Source: Gigaspora margarita
Taxonomy: Eukaryota > Glomeromycota > Glomeromycetes > Diversisporales > Gigasporaceae
Length of the DNA: 64,000 bases
Direction of reading: 5' to 3'
Assembly (NCBI GenBank): GCA_009809945.1
Contig: WTPW01001264.1
Span: 50,096-114,095 of the forward strand
This document shows positions 45,146 to 56,880 of this stretch, piece by piece. Position 1 is the first letter of the stretch. Every line of letters begins with the position of its first letter. The notes below the pieces were generated by a model, which did no database searches, was not told the origin of the DNA, and saw nothing but the letters and a program-made list of their open reading frames with translations. Position numbers and translations under genes: made by a program.

Positions 45146-46233
45146 ATAGATCAGAACTATATAAAATGTTTTAATGATGGTCTTTTCCTTTTTATCTTTA
45201 AATGAAATATGGTGGGTAATGAGCAAGTCTTAAACCAATAAGCAAGCATGTGCATGTCCAAATTTAAATTTTAAAAGGCAATGATCAGAGGTAGATCATC
45301 AAAAAATATTGTAGAGGGTTAATAACAATTAAGGTAATATGTGAAGGTATTTTAAAAAAATTCAAAAAAAATAATGAAACTCACAATGAATATTGTGGTC
45401 ATATATATACTAATTTAACTCACAATATATTTATAACAATTACCTACTAAATATATTTATTATCTATAGTAACATTTAAGGAATTATTTTTCCATCTAAA
45501 TATATTATCTATTAAGGACCAATCGATGATAAATCAATAAATAAATCATACAAATCACGAAAGGCTGATGCATAAAAATAAACACTATAGGGTTATTCTT
45601 ACCATATTAATTTATAACTAATACAAAAAGCTTATAGTAATTTGTAAACATTGTTGTCTCCAATCGATAGTAATGATATATCATCCAATTAATCATAATC
45701 GTAATCATGATCGTACATGTTTACTATTTTTAAGTCTTGCTTCATTTTTCTTTAACTTTATCAATATATTATTATAACATATTAATAATAATATTTTATT
45801 ATAAACATTAAACAATGTACAATCACAATCGTAATCACAATAATAATCAGTAAATCAAAAACTGATCATACTTAATAATCAAGTTAAAAGTATAATTACA
45901 TGTTTTCTATACTGTATAACCTGTATCATAATCACAAATAAGCAACCTAGTCACAGCTAGCCCAACATATTTTATACTCATGTGTATATTCACTTTTTTT
46001 TTGTCTTATGCGAAATACAAACCTTTCAAAGCAAAATCAGACATACACCTATCAAACATCAAATAATCTGAACTTCATTTCTCATTCTAAAACCAATGTT
46101 CAGAATTTTTAAACTAAATAAGTTTATATAATATCATATGCATGATTCGCACAGCCTTATCTCAATAGAAAGTATAAATACAACCTGTACTTTATAAAAT
46201 TTTTGGGGGCACATGCGCAGATATATCAGAGTG

Positions 46234-47305
46234 GCAAATCTTACGTTTTTGATACTCCTGCACTTACTTTTTTGATACTGATCGACATTAAAAATCACAG
46301 TAAAAATAAGAATTTTCAAAACTTTGAGCGAAGATATCTTGGCAACCATAAGACCAAATTTGGTAAAACTTTTTTTATTTGAATTCTGTGGCTTCATAGA
46401 ATCCAAATAAAAAAAAATTCATCGAATTTAGTCAAGTGGTTGTCGAGTTATCTTCGCTCAAAGTCAGAGAAAATCAAAACGCCTATCAAAATAGAAGCTG
46501 CGCCAAATTTTTTATCTAACTTTGAGCGAAGATACCTCGACAACCATCTGACCAAATTTGATAAAACTTTTTTTTTGAATTCTATAGCTTAATATAATTC
46601 AAATAAAAAAATTTTTATCGTATTTAGTCAAGTGGTTGTCAAGATATCTTCACTCAAAGTCAAAACTATCAAAATAGAAGCTGCGCCAAATTTTTTNNNN
46701 NNNNNNNNNNNNNNNNNNNNNNNNNNNNNNNNNNNNNNNNNNNNNNNNNNNNNNNNNNNNNNNNNNNNNNNNNNNNNNNNNNNNNNNNNNNNNNNNNNNN
46801 NNNNNNNNNNNNNNNNNNNNNNNNNNNNNNNNNNNNNNNNNNNNNNNNNNNNNNNNNNNNNNNNNNNNNNNNNNNNNNNNNNNNNNNNNNNNNNNNNNNN
46901 NNNNNNNNNNNNNNNNNNNNNNNNNNNNNNNNNNNNNNNNNNNNNNNNNNNNNNNNNNNNNNNNNNNNNNNNNNNNNNNNNNNNNNNNNNNNNNNNNNNN
47001 NNNNNNNNNNNNNNNNNNNNNNNNNNNAAAAAATTTGGCGCAGCTTCTATTTTGATAGGCGTTTTGATTTTCTCTGACTTTGAGCGAAGATAACTCGACA
47101 ACCACTTGACTAAATTCGATGAATTTTTTTTTATTTGAATTCTATGAAGCCATAGAATTCAAATAAAAATTTTTTACCAAATTTGGTCTTATGGTTGCCA
47201 AGTTATCTTCGCTCAAAGTTTTGAAAATTCTTATTTTTACTGGGATTTTCATGTCGATCAGTATCAAAAAAGTAAGTGCAGGAGTATCAAAAACGTAAGA
47301 TTTGC
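46234..47305. mobile_element. Large palindrome around an assembly gap
   Basis: The left arm (46234-46696) and right arm (47028-47305) are near-perfect inverses, starting GCAAATCTTACGTTTTTGAT. The arms repeat ACTTTGAGCGAAGATA, GACAACCACTTGACTAAATT and ATTTGAATTCTATGAAGCCA, each itself partly palindromic. The left arm carries one unit more than the right before the gap. No target-site duplication or transposase is visible. Confidence 0.75.
46697..47027. other. Assembly gap (331 Ns)
   Basis: A run of 331 Ns in the centre of the palindrome. Frames drawn across it are meaningless. Confidence 0.99.
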
Positions 47306-47315
47306 GCCCGTAGAC

Positions 47316-47981
47316 TAGGGACCTCAGTTTTATGCGATGCGATGCGATGCGCATAATGAGCCAATTTTTAGCATCACATATGCGAAGCATAATTTGGCCC
47401 AAAATCGCATAATAGTAACTAGTGCCTGTGATTGGTCGATTTTTAACCAACCGATCAGTTTTTTTTTTATAAAAAATTTTTGAACGCAAATTTCAGAATT
47501 TTTTTTTAGGAGGAATCTATTTGTCGCCACCGTGACATGCTTATTTGTCACTGCTTTATTTATAACTCAAAATCTTACTAAGATAATACCTATTGCACTT
47601 CTAACAAAAAATGATCCTCTCGCAATTCTGTATTAATCTTGACCCTAACCCTAACCTAATCCTACTTTAACATTAATGTGGCCTTATTGGCAGTGACAAA
47701 TAAATGTGTCACGGGGGCGACAAGAACATTTATCCTTTTTTTTATATATACCATTCCGACATATTCCGAGTAGAAAATCTAACAACGTAAATTATGTAAA
47801 GTTCTGAAAGAAATTGACCAATCCAAATTGAGTATATTTATCACGTGGTTAATGGTACGAAAAAAATCGCATAATTTACGATTGTTTCGCATAATTCTGG
47901 GAACGTAAGCATTAGCCGCATAATTTGGCCCAATCGCATCGCATAATTTGCATTTTATTTCGCATCGCACTGAGGTCCCTA
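47316..47981. mobile_element. 666-bp hAT-type MITE
   Basis: The ends TAGGGACCTCAG are perfect inverted repeats. The flanks are CCGTAGAC on both sides (47308-47315, 47982-47989). Subterminal GCGATGCGATGCG and CGCATAAT motifs are multiplied near both ends. Another small element (47509-47735) is nested inside. No transposase. Confidence 0.9.
47509..47735. mobile_element. MITE copy 2 of the 21669 family, nested
   Basis: The ends GGAGGAATCTATTTGTCGCC and, inverted, GGATAAATGTTCTTGTCGCC enclose ACCTATTGCACTTCTAACAA and ATGATCCTCTCGCAATTCTG, matching 21669-21898. The interior has GACCCTAACCCTAACC. The flanks are T tracts, so a TTAA site is not confirmed here. Confidence 0.75.
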
Positions 47982-48059
47982 CCGTAGACCGTCCGTCAAA
48001 TTATAGAATTTTGATGATCGCCAGCGAAGAGAAAAGCAAAAATCTGAAAAATACAAAAA

Positions 48060-48300
48060 ACGGCAGCCTAAACCTACCTGGATTGACTAATGAAAAATGT
48101 CGGGAAGGCAATTTTGCATATATATAACTACCCAAAACCTATCCTAACCCCATCCTAAAATGACCCTAACCCTAAAACTGATTGGCGGTTGTCACGTGAT
48201 TTATCTCCGCTTTAGACGTCCCCTTTTTTGGCCAATCCAATTATAAGTAATTATGTCGAGGGTAATACAATTCGAGATCATCACTGGGTTCACTCTTCTT
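48060..48300. repeat. Composite repeat with telomere-like run
   Basis: CAGCCTAAACCTACC and GGGAAGGCAATTTTGCATAT resemble 36400-36460. ATGACCCTAACCCTAAAAC follows. GATCATCACTGGGTTCACTC near 48270 resembles the right end of the element at 19787. Confidence 0.5.
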
Positions 48301-48469
48301 AAAACTACCCGAAAACTTGTTATGGACACGAGCTATCCAAAGGACGCGTAGATTATACTTCTTTTAGTTGGGCGCGGTGTATTCAATATCAGCATCGGGA
48401 GTGTTTGAAATATTGGGATTCCGTCATAATATGACATATATGGAGGAAGGGATGACGATCATTGTAGTG

Positions 48470-48690
48470 GAACGACGCAAAGTTGATTTTTCGTTTTGCA
48501 TTATATGGATTTCAAAATTCGGGACGGACGGACAGATTTTTTTTTTTTTTAATTTATTGACAAGGTTAATTTTTCATTTTGCACAACAAGGAATCAAAAA
48601 TTGGGCCGGCAGTCTGTCAGTCCTATCAGATAATTACGGGAAATTAAGGTCTCCATCGGGTGACACTGGTATAAAATAGCACAGGGGTGA
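48470..48690. repeat. Dispersed composite repeat copy
   Basis: AAGTTGATTTTTCGTTTTGC, GGACGGACAGATTTTTTTT, then TTGCACAACAAGGAATCAAA, CCGGCAGTCTGTCAGTCCTA and AAGGTCTCCATCGGGTGAC. It matches 58848-59090 in the same order. Confidence 0.65.
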
Positions 48691-48699
48691 TGATCATAA

Positions 48700-49400
48700 G
48701 GGAGATTTGGGTGCAAGAGTGTAACAACGTATCGACTCATATGCTTTTTTATTTACATTATTATTTTTGAAAATTAATCAACCAAGTAATATATAATATG
48801 GGGTGTTACATTTTTTGATCGGATACACTCACTATGGTATAGTTCAAATAAGTAAAATAAAATAGTAAAATATATATAGATATTTTATTTTTTATCAGCC
48901 TTACATTCATTCATTCTTTTTCAAGTCCATTTTTTGGATAACAATTATTTTTGAAGTAAAAACGTTATAATTTTATTCGAAATCAGATCATGAAATCTGA
49001 ATTACACAGGCACTCAAATTCTATTTAATTTCTGCTTATTTGCATTTATTAGTAAATTGTCAAAAATGTTTTTAAATAGTTTTTAATTAAAAATTTAAAT
49101 AATTTTTAAATACAGTCATTCTCCTATATTTTAATCACACGGTTTGGCACATAGTAAATTTTTTTTTAAAAAAAAAAATAATGTGCTTATAGAGGAGTTG
49201 CGCTTATATTGAAGTTTTTTCTTATAAATGAAAATGTAATTACTTAAGATGTGATTGTATGGGAAGTGACTATATGGAGGGTAAACTGTATTAAAATAAA
49301 AATAACATAGTTATAAATTTAAAATAATTTTAAATATTAAATTTAAATAATAATTTTAAATAATAGAAATAACATAGTCATGTTTAACAAAATCATTTAA
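48700..49400. other. AT-rich 3' flank of the phosphate transporter gene
   Basis: No repeat or gene was recognised. The transporter's 3' UTR and poly(A) site presumably lie in 49200-49400 (minus strand), where AATAAA-like motifs are common but not diagnostic. Confidence 0.4.
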
Positions 49401-51400
49401 TTATTTATCATTGACTTGATCATTATCATTGACTTGATCATTATTATTGACTTGATCATTATTATTGACTTGATCATTATTATTGACTTGATCATTATTA
49501 TTGACTTGATTGTTATCATTGACTTCAAGTTTAGGTTTTATACCTTTAACAAAACCTTTTTGATCTTCATTTGACAAGTCTTCCAATGTGAGATTTTTTG
49601 TTTCAGGTACACAAAAGTATGTGACAATCAAACCAGAAAACATAAAGATAGCGAATATTACGAATAACCAGTTCAAGAAAGCATTCGAGCCAGGTGCACC
49701 ACCGATATCCTTCAATTTAAAAAATCCAACTTGTGAAATAATTGCACCTAATTTACCGGAGGCTGCACTTAATCCATGACCGGTCGAACGGTAACGAGTT
49801 GGGAAAACTTCACCAGGCACAACGAAAGTAGTAACGTTGGGACCAAAATTAGAGAAGAGCTGAAAAATAAAATAATTAATAAAAAATTTATAATATATAA
49901 AAAGTTTTTTTTTTTTTCTCTTTAAAATAAACTTACTTGAGATAATGTAAATATTAAGATAAAAAGCCAATTAATAGACATTAATCGTGAATATGCAACA
50001 CCGAGGATAATGAATAGTATGGTGAGAACAGCAAAACCCATAAGTTGAATTGGACGTCGACCCCAAATATCAATGAGGAATACAGTAATCCAATAACCCG
50101 GTACAGTACCCAACATTGCGATGATAATATTACCAACAGAAGCTTTATATAAAGTTTCATAAGGATCTTTACCATCACCAAGAAAACCAATGCTTTGCAA
50201 GATAATGTTGTTATTAAGACCTATACCATAAAAAGCTATATCTAAAGCGAACCATGAAAAAGCAGTGCCTAATAAAACCCTTCCATTTTTCCATTTACCA
50301 AAATGAACAAAGAAATCATGAAAACTGGGTTTTGGTGCATCAACTTTAATGATAACTTCCTCTTCACGAGGTTGATATTTGCCATATTTCATTACAGTGG
50401 AGATATCTGTAGTAGCTTTATTGATATTACGTTCAATATCCATAGTATAACGTGGACTCTCAGGTATAGTAAGTCGATAATAAAGAGCGATAAAAGCAGG
50501 AACGGCACCAACACCGGTGACGATTCTCCATATGTAATCAATACTTGAATAATTAGTTGCGGAGATAGAAGAATGGAATGCTACTACAGCTAAAGTTGAA
50601 GTGATGGCAGCAGTTAAAATTCCAAATCCTTGCATAGCGAAAACAGCAGCAATCATAGCACCACGACGTTTCGTTGTAGCGAATTCACTAGCAATAACTT
50701 TTTAAAGATGAGATGACATTTAAGATGACATATTAAGATGACATATATGATAACATAATTAAATGATATGAAAAAAACAAAACCTACTTGCGGAAAGGGG
50801 ATAATCACCACCAATTCCGATACCCAAGAGAATACGCAAGAATAACATAAGGCCTTGAGCGGAGATAACTTTAGCATTCGAAACAAAGGTTTTTGAATTG
50901 GGATCGTAGACATATGAGTTTGCCACAAGGCAGATAGCAAATGTAGAGATCATGATGATCATCAATTCTACGCCATACATCTTTAATTAATTAGGAGAGA
51001 GAAATTAATAATTAATATCACAATAAAATATAAATAAGTAAAATTAATAATATAGTACTGGGTTTTTAGATAATAAATAGCATACCCTTTTACGACCCAC
51101 GAGATCAGCCAATATACCAAAACCAAATTGACCGATAAAAGTCCCAATTGGAGTGGCAATTTTTAAGCTCAAATCAACATCTGGAGGGAGAGAATTTTTT
51201 CCATAATACACGTAGCCTAACATGATTACTACAAGATTGATGGCAAAAATGTCATACGCATCAGCAAAAAATCCGACACCTGCTACGATGCATGTCCTGA
51301 TATGAAACCATCCAAATTTGGCATTATCAATTTCTGCAAGAGCTTCACGACGTCTTTTATCGTAATCATTATCTTCAATTACTATATTTTCTTCGGTCAT
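49401..51400 (-). CDS. PHO84-type phosphate:proton symporter
   Basis: Intact four-exon gene, 575 residues. Exons: 51400-51086, 50980-50788, 50697-49937, 49859-49401; GT-AG introns of 105, 90 and 77 bp, with reading frame preserved throughout. MFS fold of the Pht1/PHO84 family. Seen: TM1 segment GVGFFADAYDIFAINLV, loop motif GILADLVGRKR (ends at residue 105), family signature GGDYPLSAIIASE (162-174), a central cytoplasmic loop (SPRYTMDIERNINKATTDIS), and NFGPNVTTFVVPGEVFPTRY with RSTGHGLSAASGKLGA before the last helices. The acidic and Asn/Gln-rich C-terminus carries a six-fold hexapeptide repeat. The start fits the family's short cytoplasmic N-terminus. Role by family: high-affinity phosphate uptake at the plasma membrane driven by protons; in mycorrhizal fungi this serves soil phosphate uptake. 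Neighbours are repeats, so no operon-like context. Confidence 0.95.
49413..49520 (-). repeat. 18-bp in-frame minisatellite, transporter C-terminus
   Basis: Six tandem 18-base units encode NDNNQV, four NNNDQV and NDNDQV (residues ~537-572), followed by NDK and stop. Units differ at one or two bases. The repeat lies after the last membrane segment, in the predicted cytoplasmic tail. Confidence 0.9.
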
Positions 51401-51410
51401 GGTTATTAAC

Positions 51411-51441
<31 letters not shown>

Positions 51442-51500
51442 TGTTTTGAGAATAAAAACTAATATAATAGTTTTCTCAAAACCTTTCAAACAAATTTATG
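51401..51500 (-). promoter_or_regulatory. 5' flank of the phosphate transporter
   Basis: An (AT)n tract at 51419-51440 lies directly upstream of the start codon. No further promoter element can be assigned from sequence alone. Confidence 0.4.
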
Positions 51501-53750
51501 GATCAAAATTCTCATAAAATATTCGTTCAAGTAAATGTGGGTCTTTGTGTTTAGATATTCCATTTATGGTTTTGTACCAAGATATCTTAGATATTTGAAA
51601 ACAAACAATTTTTAATGTTATTTTATACTATTCTTTTCTACGTTAAAACAAAAAAAAATTTTTTTATAATATCAGTTATTATAATTAGTTCAATAGTACG
51701 TAATGTTTACCGTACGCCAAAATTCCCGAAATGACAAAAAATGTAGATCAAATTTTTTTAGATACTATTAATTTATGTGCTGATGTTTATGCATGTGAAT
51801 TTATTTTTTTTTAATTATACATGAAATTTTCATCACACCGGGCACTTAGACGATCGGGACATCCGACATGCAACTTTAATAATTACTAATACAAAATCGG
51901 AAGTTTTTCTTTACGAATTTATAATTTAAACTTAACATAACCTAAACCATAATCTGATCAATCAAATTTCATAAAGTGACCATCTGTGCGAATAATATAG
52001 TTTTATAGGTATAAATAATGCACCTTGATCTAACTACAAATAGTAATCAACAATTCGTCATGGAATAGGGATTTGATCATAGTTATTAAATTTGGTTAGT
52101 CCATGTAAATATGCTACGATTTCTACTCATATATATAAGGTTAACCAATCAGATCTCATAAGTACTTAAATTGACATTAATAAATATAAATACAGAAATA
52201 GAGAAAAAATGCTAAATATTGACTTATGGCGTCCTCAAGCGACTTAATCGATGGTTAAAAAGTGTCGGAAAATAAATTTTACTTAATAACGGAAAATTCT
52301 TTAAACGGTCAATTGTGTTTATCATTGTAATGGATATTTAATTAATATCACAGCTTGATAAACTTTATTACGTAATTTAAAATTTTTTTAGAAATGTATT
52401 ATTTTTGGTGCCTCATCTACTATTATTTGGCTAGCCCAAATACATGGGGCATCGTTCATATTTTTCCTTTTTGTTTATATTAAAAAATGAGGTTGACATT
52501 TCAATTTATAACTTTTGTTTATCTCTGGCTTGACAAAATTTGTAATTAATCGAGTATTTAAAGAAATTGAAGAAATTGTTAAATTAACTTTATTTTATAT
52601 TATAAAAAGAAAAATATGAGGAGGCTCGAAAAACATTGCAGATACTTTGCCTTTACTCATATGACAACAAATTCAACTATTCCAATAATCCAATATTGAC
52701 GAAGACCTAAAACTATGGACGTTTTTTCGTACTTAACTAACTTTATTATTATAATTTTTTGAATATTATATAAATAAAAGAAAAATAAGAGATGTTCAAG
52801 TATCAATTACAATTATTATTTTAATTAATTATATTAAATGAATATCGTTACTATCACTAGTTAATCAACGATGATATTTAAGAAAACTTAAATTACGTCA
52901 TTATTCGCATTTTCAAATTGTATAATTATTGCTGAGCACCGTTGTGATCTTTAGCTAATCACACCCTTAATTGGTTAAATAAAAATGACAAGTTATTAGT
53001 CTTAATTTAATTTGAATTTGAATTGATTTAGAAATTTCCCAATCACCTAAACCAACAAATTGGAAGTAAATTTTTGATTGGTCAGTAATCGAATAAACTG
53101 ATCAATTTGTGCTAATTTGGCAAGTAAAAGTTGTGTCATAATCGCGTGTGGGAATATTCCATGACTACATATGGGAAGATTTTTTTTTTTTTTTTTGTCA
53201 ATTTCGTTAGCGGAAAATCAATTATATTGTAAATCTTAATAAAAAATACGAAAATTTATTAATACAACTACTTTTGTGTTTTAAGTGAAAATAACCCTAA
53301 TCTTATTCAAAATTAACTTATATTAAAAAAACATCATTCAAAAAAAGTCAATTTTTAGCCCCTTTCTCAGCACCTAGCCCAGCCCATATATTGTAATAAT
53401 TTATCGTATAATTGATTATTACTTCATTTTTCCGATTAACAATGCACTATATCTAAATCGGGTGTGGAGTGGGAATGCTGTAAATATATCCGTTTATTAA
53501 TAAAATAGTAGGACAAGTAGAAGGAATAGAGAAACAATGAACAAAGATAAGAAGTAAAACATATAATCGATTATCCTTAAACCCGAATCCCTTATTAAAT
53601 CATGGTAAGACATTCATATGATTGGTTAATTTTTGTAGATCTACCCGTGATTTCCGTGATAATTAAACCAATGAAAATGCATATTTTTTTTAAATTGGTT
53701 TAATACTATAAAGTATTATGACGCAGACCAATTATGACTCACACGTGCTA
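51500..53750. other. AT-rich intergenic stretch
   Basis: No gene, RNA or structured repeat was recognised. A T run lies at about 53170-53187. Confidence 0.5.
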
Positions 53751-53758
53751 TCCCATGG

Positions 53759-53852
53759 CCCAGTGATCAGAATCGGGTGATTTTTTACCATTTGATTCGT
53801 CTCATCGAGACGAATCAAATGCTGGTAAAATCACCCGATCCTGATCACTGGG
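53759..53852. repeat. Palindromic micro-element, copy 3 (best)
   Basis: A 94-bp near-perfect palindrome: CCCAGTGATCAGAATCGGGT at the left and CCCAGTGATCAGGATCGGGT on the minus strand at the right. The centre is GATTCGTCTC ATC GAGACGAATC. CATG lies one base outside each end (53754-53757, 53854-53857). Confidence 0.85.
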
Positions 53853-54262
53853 TCATGAGATACCATCGTTAGAATAAAATAAACGATTTTTTATTGATAA
53901 ATTTTTATAAAAACAATCGTAATACATTAATAACATATTTTTTTATTAAGTAAATCGATTTTCATTATTAAGACAATATTGTTCAACGTAATAAATTCTA
54001 CTTATATCCAAATTTTTATAAAAATTAGATATTTTTTTACTAAATACATTTCTAAAAAAAACTTTTTTGCGTCATAATAGATTCATTTAGTATAGAAACG
54101 TATCTTATAAAAATCAATTAATAAAAAATTATTCAATTTTTACTGAAAATAAGTAAAATTTATTACGATGAACAAAAATGATGGTATATTAAAGTTATTT
54201 TTTTAGTGCCTCATAATTTATTAATATTTTAGCTTTTAATTTAATTTGTACTTCCTTGTGGT

Positions 54263-54352
54263 CTAGTAATTAGAATCGAATTTTGCTACCATTCGATTCG
54301 TTTAGTCGAGACGATTCGAATGACACCAAAATCGTTCGATTCTGGTCACTAG
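54263..54352. repeat. Palindromic micro-element, copy 4
   Basis: CTAGTAATTAGAATCGAA at the left and, inverted, CTAGTGACCAGAATCGAA at the right. The centre is GATTCGTTTAGTCGAGACGA. It is more diverged than copy 3, only 410 bp away. Confidence 0.75.
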
Positions 54353-55855
54353 ATAATGTGATATAGCTTGTAAAAGTTACCTGCGTTATAATACCCATAC
54401 TCACCTTAGTATACTAGAAAAACTTCGCGTAAAGAAGATTACAAAATTTATAAATACACGCAAAAAGAATTTATTACTTATATTTTGAGAATAGATAGAT
54501 ACGCGCAAAGTGTGGTTAATTAAGATAATAGTTTATTACTAATAAACCCAAACTCATTAATGAATCTACAAGATATAGTCCAAAACTTTAACGGTTAATT
54601 TACGGTTGATAAATCCAAATACACTACAAGAACCGATCAAATTTAAATATTGAGACGGATCTAGAGAGCTTGTGCCTATCCAAATTTAACAGTTAAATAT
54701 AAACGTTGATTTAAATCTAGCGTAATAAAATAATTTTAGCAAAAAAACGGTTCCAGCTAAATTCTTGATTTTTTCTCAATTATTTTGCACAATGAATATC
54801 AGATATTTACGCTCTTGCGAAGCTAAAGGCAAAAAAGGTGTATTTTTTATTAGTGAAACGTTACGTTCTTTAAAATGTATAAATAAGTTACCCGGGCAAT
54901 TGATTTACATCAACCAATCATACGAATATCTAATAAAACGTTAATCCCGCATAACTTGTGTTAATCTGTAACACACAAACACTGCTCTCAAATTCCGGGC
55001 GTAACACCAATTAAGTTATGATGAGACAACCGCTTGTTTTCTCTGATTGGCCAAAATTTTAATTTACATTTTGCATTATGAATTTTTAATAAAATCGTTA
55101 TAAAGTTAAATTGCAATTATTGAGAAACATCTTAATTAATGACAAATCCTATTGCCCATTTATTCTTGTAAACTTGATAAATTAGAAGTGATAAAAGATG
55201 CATTGTGAGGAACGCAGATAAATTATATATATATATTTTTTATCGTATACAATGCATAACATGAACAAAGAACAATATCTCGTTATACATTAAAAAGAAC
55301 ATCCATTACTATATCTATAACGAAGGAAGTAAAGAAGTATTTATATAAATTTTTATTAATTATATTCAGAATGCAAATTGGACTAATTTATTTTGTAGAA
55401 AACTATCGTACGGGCTTCGCCGCCTAGTTTTAATGAATCATTAGATGTATTAAATAGCATCATAACAATATGACACTGCCAGTAATGTCTATAATCAATT
55501 TAAATTTATCAATTTAATATTTAAAAATCACTTAGCCAACTATAACCAAGTTGATTGCTTGTAGTGCATATAAAATTGGATTTTCCAGTATAGAGGTCGG
55601 TCAAAATTTTGAAGATTTGAATATTCATCTGTTTAATTTTTATATCTGAAAATCTATGAAAATCTGAGATAACCCATCAACCGAGTCATAACTATTTGCT
55701 ATTCGGATGCCTAGATTAATAATCTGCCAAAAAAAATAGACTTATCATCATTTGTTTAAATCAATAAAAAAAAATTTTATTTATTTTATTATCTTTTTTT
55801 TTTTTTACTAATTAATCTCATTTTAGTTCGTAAGCATAAAGAATATCTATTGATT
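54353..55855. other. AT-rich intergenic stretch
   Basis: No gene was recognised. At 55410-55424 GGGCTTCGCCGCCTAGT looks like a possible Helitron end but the stem is only three base pairs. Confidence 0.4.
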
Positions 55856-55857
55856 TA

Positions 55858-56122
55858 CCGTAAATGGCCGGATAAAAGATCCCCCTAGATAGTAGACCCA
55901 CTATGTACTATACCTGGGTGCAGATTGCAGGATCTTCTTTAATTAAATGTGGCTATTTTTTAAAATCTAAATTGCATATTATAAGTGCAAAGTGTATGTG
56001 CGTTTCAAATTTTTACACTACACGATATATGCTCTCAGCCGCATACTATACCCGGGGTCTATTATAGGTTTTAAAATTGGTGAAACGTAACAGACCCGGG
56101 TCTTGTATCCGGCCATTTACGG
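55858..56122. mobile_element. 265-bp MITE with TA flanks, GACCCGGGTC family
   Basis: The ends CCGTAAATGGCCGGATAAAA and, inverted, CCGTAAATGGCCGGATACAA are flanked by TA (55856-55857, 56123-56124), the target of Tc1/mariner-type elements. AGACCCGGGTCT-like motifs lie inside. Other copies: 40466-40784, 4554-4757. Confidence 0.8.
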
Positions 56123-56880
56123 TAAGTATTTAAGACATTTTAGATTCATAAATACGTAGTCACTTTTGACTTTGTATCGTCAATATATTAGAACCGTTAA
56201 ATATTATTTATTATATTTTGATTATGTTGCGTAAACAATGCGAGATAAGTTAATAGTTTTTTTTAAACATAATGTCATAAGATTATTCGATCTATCACAA
56301 CGAAAATTTTTTCAAAGATTGTGAATAAAAAATAAGTATGCTTGTTGAAAGGTAATTTTATAAATAATATTAATATAACAGTTAACACTCTAATCTTTAT
56401 CTAATATATCTGGGTGATAAAGCAAATTTATAAATTTATACTTGTCAATAAATTCTCACCGACCGTAAAATAACGTACCAAATGGAATAATTTCGAAGTA
56501 ACATAAATTGAAAAGTGACGCAGAACAAGGAGTATTACACTTAATCTGCATCATTGTTTCTTCTTCACTGGACTTTCAAAACTCGCAAGAGGTCTAAAGC
56601 AGGAAGGATCATTTAATCCACAAGTACGGTATACTCTTTATTTGATCTAAATTAGTAATCGGACAAGTTCTTAATTTCTGTTCGATCTTAAAATCTATGA
56701 AATATATCACATTAAGAAGTAGTTTAAACTAATATCCCATTAAACTACCGGTAAATAAATATTATGTAAATTACAAATATAGTTGCTACTAATATGTCCG
56801 TTGAATCGAACGATATCGCAACTGAACAATCACTCGTGTTTAGAATCGATGATATATGAATGGCATTTGTTCGTGTGAAT
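56123..56880. other. AT-rich stretch, nothing recognised
   Basis: Only short AT-rich tracts are seen; a 12-base match to the end of small-subunit rRNA near 56600 was judged chance. Confidence 0.4.

Noticed and set aside
45044-46230. Minus-strand frames sharing a CAPKNFIKF-like peptide
   Set aside because: The shared peptide is produced by a short dispersed DNA repeat (GGGGCACATG type), not by a conserved gene.
46628-47105. Open reading frames of ~150 codons over the gap
   Set aside because: They consist mainly of Ns; the flanking codons are palindrome arms.
55405-55426. Possible third Helitron 3' end (GGGCTTCGCCGCCTAGT)
   Set aside because: The stem is only three base pairs and no sibling copy is seen in the window.
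56596-56615. GGAAGGATCATTTA resembling the 3' end of small-subunit rRNA
   Set aside because: Only about 12 bases match and none of the conserved rRNA sequence precedes it; most likely chance.
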